From assembly GCA_937974845.1 (NCBI GenBank), contig CALJVC010000129.1:1-8661 (forward strand): a DNA stretch of 8,661 nt, read 5' to 3'. Positions 5,801 through 8,661 of this stretch are shown here, in pieces (within the stretch, counting starts at the first letter, position 1; every line of letters starts with the position of its first letter). A program made the translations under genes and the position numbers. The notes beneath the pieces were generated by a model. The model was given only the letters and a program-made list of their open reading frames with translations, ran no database searches and was not told where the DNA came from. This stretch comes from an uncultured Pseudogracilibacillus sp. Lineage in GTDB: Bacteria > Bacillota > Bacilli > Bacillales > Amphibacillaceae.

Positions 5801-5878
5801 AGTATAGCGACCAGTTATGAGTTGAAAGGAACCGGATATGAAAATCTCCTTTTCTCCTGATTTTCATTTAGCTATACT
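5801..5878. repeat. Nested inverted repeats in the kinase-protease gap
   Basis: An outer pair AGTATAGC (5801-5808) and GCTATACT (5871-5878) is perfect over 8 bp and encloses an inner perfect 9-bp pair ATGAAAATC (5838-5846) and GATTTTCAT (5859-5867) with a 12-nt loop. The inner left arm contains the ATG of the 18-codon frame at 5838, and the outer right arm ends just upstream of the protease ribosome binding site. No T-tract follows, so this is not a standard terminator. A leader fold that gates translation, or an operator at 5871-5878 (which also reads as a -10-like TATACT), are the candidate roles. Confidence 0.4.
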
Positions 5879-5894
5879 ACTTGTGGGAGGGTAA
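5838..5894 (+). CDS. Candidate 18-residue peptide MKISFSPDFHLAILLVGG
   Basis: An ATG at 5838 follows AAAGGA (5825-5830) at an ideal 7 nt and opens 18 codons ending 4 nt before the protease start at 5899. The hydrophobic end LAILLVGG resembles the mature streptococcal SHP pheromones (DILIIVGG, DIIIIVGG), which are released with the help of the intramembrane protease Eep; here the next gene is also an intramembrane protease. Caution: the codons GTG GGA GGG for the final VGG are the same bases as the protease ribosome binding site, so the ending may be coincidence. It could instead be a leader peptide whose translation opens the hairpins at 5801-5878 and couples to the protease gene. No Rgg-type intracellular receptor is present in the window. 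Existence of translation is plausible, function is inference. Confidence 0.35.
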   Translation: MKISFSPDFHLAILLVGG

Positions 5895-5898
5895 CTAC

Positions 5899-6582
5899 AT
5901 GGTCGGTTTGGTATTCGCGATATTAGTGTCTATGGGAGTTCCGCTTGTCCTATTGATATATGCCGTAGTTGGCAAGCAGGTAGGGGCGTTTTTATTAGGC
6001 TTAGCTACATTCGTTCTATCACAAATCTTTTTTCGGATTCCAATTTTACAATTACTTACGCTACATAGCCCGTCGTATACGATGTTTAGTATGACGAATC
6101 CAGTTACTTTTGCGATATTACTTGCCCTAAGTGCGGCATTGGTAGAGGAAGTGGGGAGATTTGTAGCCATGCGTTTTTTATTGAAAAAGCCTTCCTGGAC
6201 TGCTGCTTTCTTTTTTGGGGCAGGTCATGGCGGGATCGAGGCGATTCTTTTTCTCGGTACTACTGCCCTTGTCCTACTGTTTTCAGGGCAGAGTGGTATA
6301 GATGGTTGGGCTTATTGGATCGGTGGGCTGGAGCGATTGTTTGCCATCTTGCTACATATTGGCCTATCTTTACTGGTGTTTAGGAGTGTGAGGGAGCGGC
6401 GGATTTCCTTGTTATGTTTGGCTATTTTTATTCATACCTTTCTCAACTCACTCGTCGGTATTGTGCCAATTTATGTGCGGAAAGAGATGTCGCTTGTCCT
6501 CATTGAATTAAGTTTAGCGACTATTGCCTTAGCTTTATTTATTTACCAATTAAAATGGAAGAGGAAGGGGTTAATCACATGA
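5899..6582 (+). CDS. YhfC-family intramembrane metalloprotease
   Basis: A 227-residue polytopic membrane protein with about seven hydrophobic helices. The family signature is complete: EEVGR (83-87, Glu83, Glu84 and Arg87), GHGGIE (109-114), an ER pair (145-146) with H153 in the following helix, and H179 in IHTFLNS. These are the presumed metal-binding and catalytic residues of the YhfC group, distantly related to the CPBP and PrsW (glutamic) intramembrane proteases. Substrates of YhfC proteins are not established. The start at 5899 is chosen because GGGAGGG (5884-5890) lies 8 nt upstream; a TTG at 5881 would lie inside the start region. It follows the sensor kinase after a 133-nt gap with structured sequence and an 18-codon frame, and its stop overlaps the lipoprotein start by 4 nt (ATGA), so the two are co-translated. 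Confidence 0.88.
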   Translation: MVGLVFAILVSMGVPLVLLIYAVVGKQVGAFLLGLATFVLSQIFFRIPILQLLTLHSPSYTMFSMTNPVTFAILLALSAALVEEVGRFVAMRFLLKKPSWTAAFFFGAGHGGIEAILFLGTTALVLLFSGQSGIDGWAYWIGGLERLFAILLHIGLSLLVFRSVRERRISLLCLAIFIHTFLNSLVGIVPIYVRKEMSLVLIELSLATIALALFIYQLKWKRKGLIT

Positions 6583-6965
6583 GAAAGATCCTAATGATGT
6601 TGGTCAGCATCTTATTTGTCCTTATACTAGTTGCATGTGGTGGTAATAAGGTTGATGAGGCGACTGCTGAGAAATACTTGGCTAAAGCTGAAGAAGTTAT
6701 TTTGTTATTAAATGACGAGGATTATGAGGCTGTTTATGAGAAGTTTAATGCACAAATGCAAGCTGGTTTGCCAGTAAGCAAGATGGAGGAATTAAGGCCT
6801 ATTATTGAAGAGGCGGGTAGTTTTGAGGAAATTTCCAAAGCCTCTGTGGAGGAAAAAGATGGTATGCATATTACGGTTTCACAAGCTAAATATTCGGATC
6901 AAAAACGTATTTACACGATTTCCTTTGATCAAAATGATAACATAGCAGGCCTATTCATCAAATAA
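6579..6965 (+). CDS. DUF3887-like small lipoprotein
   Basis: A 128-residue secreted lipoprotein. The signal peptide MRKILMMLVSILFVLILVAC has a basic start, a hydrophobic core and the lipobox LVAC with the lipidated Cys at 20, so the mature part is anchored on the outer face of the membrane. The mature domain (about 26-128) resembles DUF3887: a helical AEKYLAKAEEVILLLNDED segment, an LPVSKMEEL segment, and a terminal strand set ending in DNIAGLFIK. These domains probably bind a ligand or partner; the role is unknown. The ATG at 6579 is chosen because GAGGAAGGGG (6561-6570) lies 8 nt upstream and it overlaps the protease stop; the same frame back to 6555 would give a non-signal N-terminus. The coupling with an intramembrane protease suggests a shared function, possibly with the lipoprotein or its signal peptide as substrate (inference). 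Confidence 0.85.
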   Translation: MRKILMMLVSILFVLILVACGGNKVDEATAEKYLAKAEEVILLLNDEDYEAVYEKFNAQMQAGLPVSKMEELRPIIEEAGSFEEISKASVEEKDGMHITVSQAKYSDQKRIYTISFDQNDNIAGLFIK

Positions 6966-7069
6966 AGGGTCTGCCCTTGATTTCTGGAAGGTGCTCAATT
7001 GTAAAGAGCTGGGCTAGCCTACTAGATAGGTTAAATGATCCTAGTTAGAAATGGATAGCTAAGGGCAGA
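6965..7069 (+). promoter_or_regulatory. Mutually exclusive hairpins after the lipoprotein gene
   Basis: A short hairpin AAGGG-TCTG-CCCTT (6965-6978) begins on the last base of the lipoprotein stop. The strand TCTGCCCTT (6970-6978) is also perfectly complementary over 9 bases to AAGGGCAGA (7061-7069), closing an 82-nt loop that contains a smaller AGCCTA/TAGGTT hairpin near 7015-7031. The two folds cannot coexist, as in attenuators, but neither is followed by a clear T-tract. The remaining bases to 7195 show no gene; a 29-codon frame at 7135-7224 lacks a ribosome binding site. Confidence 0.3.
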
Positions 7070-7195
7070 AGAGATTGAGAGGGGTCAATTAAAACTGAAA
7101 GAGTTACCATAGCCCGATGATTTTACTTTTTGTCATGTATGTACAGCTGTCCATTGGAATCCTTTTTTCATCGTTCGGGTTGAATTGCGAGTTTT

Positions 7196-7225
7196 TTGAT
7201 AGAAGTTTTTTGGATCATTTTTAAT
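7196..7225 (+). promoter_or_regulatory. Candidate promoter of the DUF1648 gene
   Basis: TTGATA (7196-7201) and TTTAAT (7220-7225) are each one or two bases from the sigma-A consensus boxes, with an 18-bp spacer. Transcription would start near 7232, a few bases before the AGGTGG ribosome binding site at 7244-7249. This would give the downstream gene its own transcript. Confidence 0.45.
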
Positions 7226-7256
7226 GCATGAAAGATGCTCGGTAGGTGGTATTCGT

Positions 7257-7754
7257 ATGGGAAAGCATGAAAGACCAAAATTGGCCTTGCCCAAGACTCG
7301 ATTTGAAATCATATTTGATGGCCTGACCCTCTGTGTCCTATTGGTTACCCTCGGTTACTTGGTCACTACTTGGAAGATGTTACCTGCAGAAGTACCCGCC
7401 CATTACAATATTGTTGGTGAGGTCGATCGTTTGGGGAGCAAGTGGGAAATCCTCGTCACTCCCATGATCGCCATCCTGATGTGGCTAGGGATGACAGTGC
7501 TTGAAAAATATCCGCATGTATACAACTATCTGAATTTGAGAAAAGATAATGTGGCTGTCCAGTATTTGAATGCACGTCTCCTGTTACATGTCATCAAAAA
7601 TATGTTTGGCTTACTTTTCGCATATGTTACTTGGAACGATATTCAAGTAGCCCTTGAAAAGAGCGAATCACTCAGTGGTTATTTTCCCTTTGTTTTTCTC
7701 GGGGCTATTTTTATTCCGATGATCTTCTTTATCGCTCGCTCCTTAAGACATTGA
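7257..7754 (+). CDS. DUF1648 membrane protein
   Basis: A 165-residue membrane protein with about four hydrophobic helices (18-38, 64-82, 105-125, 143-162). The DUF1648 signature lies between helices 1 and 2: LPAEVPAHYN (42-51), then GEVDRLGSK (54-62), matching the family pattern LPxxVPxHxNxxGExDxxGSK. DUF1648 domains also form part of SdpI-type immunity proteins, but the SdpI domain itself is absent, so immunity is not claimed; function is unknown. The ATG at 7257 is chosen because AGGTGG (7244-7249) lies 7 nt upstream; the same frame back to 7224 adds 11 polar residues and has no ribosome binding site. It is separated from the lipoprotein by 291 nt, has its own likely promoter and ends before a terminator at 7806, so it is probably a single-gene unit. 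Confidence 0.85.
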   Translation: MGKHERPKLALPKTRFEIIFDGLTLCVLLVTLGYLVTTWKMLPAEVPAHYNIVGEVDRLGSKWEILVTPMIAILMWLGMTVLEKYPHVYNYLNLRKDNVAVQYLNARLLLHVIKNMFGLLFAYVTWNDIQVALEKSESLSGYFPFVFLGAIFIPMIFFIARSLRH

Positions 7755-8000
7755 CCTAATCGACAAAAGGATTTTTCTTACTTATTATGGCTAGTATTTC
7801 GGTGCATCGTCCGCTTCCCCTGTTGGGAGACAGAGGCGGATGATTCTTTTTATCCCTTCCTGGCTGAGGCTTACTTTGTGAATGATAGCTATTAGGTCTT
7901 TTGCTTACATGGTGAAATCAATGGTAAATATGATATAGAAGCCCATGTGAAAAAGTGGATAAAGTCAGTTAGGCTTGAATCTATTGATAGAAAAGCATGA
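7755..8000 (+). pseudogene. Protein-like remnant with an in-frame stop
   Basis: One frame ending at TGA 7998-8000 reads DDSFYPFLAEAYFVNDSY, a TAG at 7893-7895, then VFCLHGEINGKYDIEAHVKK and WIKSVRLESIDRKA. The second half in particular looks like a real C-terminus, of the kind seen in small secreted or lipoprotein domains, but I cannot name a family. The part upstream of about 7836 overlaps the terminator and is doubtful. The frame is also the continuation of the DUF1648 frame past its stop, which is probably coincidence. There is no start codon with a ribosome binding site, so it is a relic of a gene lost by deletion and point mutation. The rest, to 8080, shows no intact gene. Confidence 0.4.
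7806..7851 (+). terminator. Rho-independent terminator after the DUF1648 gene
   Basis: ATCGTCCGC (7806-7814) pairs with GCGGATGAT (7836-7844) over 9 bp with one G-T wobble; the loop contains a further CTGT/ACAG hairpin. TCTTTTT follows. It lies 51 nt beyond the DUF1648 stop. Confidence 0.75.
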
Positions 8001-8080
8001 AAGTTAAAGAGGGTTATTGTAATGAACGACGATCTCTTGGCTTTTATATGTTTTACATATTGACGTAGATTTTTTTGAAT

Positions 8081-8107
8081 GAAAAAGAGGGCTTAGTTGC
8101 CCCCCTA
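8081..8107 (-). terminator. Rho-independent terminator of the zinc-binding protein gene
   Basis: On the minus strand AGGGGGGC (8106-8099) pairs with GCCCTCTT (8092-8085), with two G-U wobbles and a 6-nt loop, followed by a run of Ts (the As at 8082-8086 on the plus strand). It starts 10 nt after the gene's stop. Confidence 0.75.
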
Positions 8108-8116
8108 TGCTTTATG

Positions 8117-8661
8117 TTATTTAGTAGCTTGAATAAGTACATCTAAGTTGTTATACATTAATGACAGATAATCGTCATTGTTCTTTATATCTTCGTCCAC
8201 TAAAACTTCCAAGTTATGTAGCTCTAATTTTTCAGCGCCAATATGTTCTTGAATAATGCTTGCAAGACGATTCGTACTGTTTTGTTCAAATATGACATAT
8301 TGTAAATTATATTTCTCTGCAATTTTTGCAATCTTTACTAAATCTTTTTGTGAAGGTTCATCAGTGGAAGACAGACCACTTATAGGAATTTGTTCAATCC
8401 CATATCTTTCTTCCCAATAGCCATAAGCCGCATGTGTGACGATCATTTTTTTGTTATTTTTTGCTTGCAAAGCATCTTCGAAGTCTTTATTAAGTTTATA
8501 CATCTCTTCTTTTAAATCAGCGAAATTATTAGTAAATATTTCTTCTTTATTTGGATCTAACTCTATAAGTGTATCTCTTACAATTTCCCCAATTTTAATC
8601 ATCCGAAGTGGGTCTAACCAAATATGTGGATCCAGATCTCCATGATCGTGATGGTGATCCT
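8117..8661 (-). CDS. znuA: Zinc ABC transporter substrate-binding protein, 3' part (ZnuA/AdcA type)
   Basis: The 180 visible residues are the C-terminal part of a TroA-type metal-binding protein; the gene runs past the right edge, so the signal peptide, first lobe and promoter are missing. Reading starts with the His-rich stretch DHHHDHGD, typical of the flexible metal-collecting loop of ZnuA/AdcA, then DPHIWLDPLRM with a metal-ligand His, VTHAAYGYWEERYG with the second conserved His, and the FEQN segment near the last acidic ligand position. The end HNLEVLVDEDIKNNDDYLSL is usual for Bacillales members. The Met at 8602 is internal, since the open frame and family motifs continue upstream of it. 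Its function is extracellular Zn(II) capture for the ZnuBC transporter, which should lie in the same operon outside the window. Zur regulation is expected for the family but the control region is not visible. Confidence 0.92.
   Translation of the reverse strand, partial: DHHHDHGDLDPHIWLDPLRMIKIGEIVRDTLIELDPNKEEIFTNNFADLKEEMYKLNKDFEDALQAKNNKKMIVTHAAYGYWEERYGIEQIPISGLSSTDEPSQKDLVKIAKIAEKYNLQYVIFEQNSTNRLASIIQEHIGAEKLELHNLEVLVDEDIKNNDDYLSLMYNNLDVLIQATK

Noticed and set aside
5895..6170. 91-codon minus-strand frame
   Set aside because: It is antisense to the YhfC-family protease, whose motifs are intact.
7135..7224. 29-codon frame before the DUF1648 gene
   Set aside because: No ribosome binding site precedes its ATG, and its end overlaps the predicted promoter of the next gene.
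7965..7973. TCAGTTAGG, a good single LytTR half-site
   Set aside because: There is no second copy at 21-22 nt on either side, and it lies inside a gene relic.
8022..8063. 13-codon frame MNDDLLAFICFTY with a fair ribosome binding site
   Set aside because: Too short and unsupported by context; it lies just after the relic ending at 8000.
1..8661. tRNA, rRNA, CRISPR arrays, insertion sequences or intact transposase genes
   Set aside because: Looked for on both strands; no cloverleaf, regularly spaced repeats, paired terminal repeats with target duplication, or DDE motifs were found.

Overview
The window looks like a chromosomal segment of a low-GC Gram-positive bacterium of the Bacillales type (Bacillaceae or Planococcaceae would fit). 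Evidence is the AT-rich composition, strong AGGAGG-like ribosome binding sites, an AgrC/AgrA-type LytTR two-component pair, a YhfC-type intramembrane protease, a short lipoprotein and a ZnuA/AdcA-type zinc-binding lipoprotein. The species cannot be fixed from sequence reading alone.

Positions 1-2400 are accessory and decaying. About 800 bases carry no intact gene, only remnants. Then come an unrecognised HTH protein (809-1321), an open but startless stretch (1446-1604), and a small-protein/Doc pair in which the small gene (1618-1731) is intact and the Fic/Doc toxin gene (1734-2106) is broken by two frameshifts. A strong 18-bp hairpin lies at 2263-2306.

Positions 2400-3520 hold a minus-strand operon. 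In transcription order it is a small Cro/CI-type repressor whose start codon reads ATC instead of ATG (3433-3221), a four-helix membrane protein (3224-2826), and a frameshifted paralogue of that protein (2782-2400). Two copies of the palindrome GGTAAAGA-NN-TCTTTACC overlap the operon's promoter, the layout expected for autorepression.

Positions 3625-7754 run on the plus strand: an AgrA-like response regulator, an AgrC-like sensor kinase, a 133-nt gap holding an overlooked 18-codon reading frame and nested inverted repeats, a YhfC-family intramembrane protease, a DUF3887-like lipoprotein overlapping it by 4 nt, and a DUF1648 membrane protein with its own promoter and terminator. No agrB or agrD is visible, so the signal for the kinase is unknown. 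The peptide-sized frame (ending AILLVGG) and the lipoprotein signal peptide, both next to an intramembrane protease, are the two candidate peptide sources in the window. Linking them to the kinase is inference.

Positions 7755-8661 hold a terminator, a protein-like remnant with an in-frame stop, and on the minus strand the 3' part of a zinc ABC transporter substrate-binding protein with its terminator. The gene runs off the right edge.
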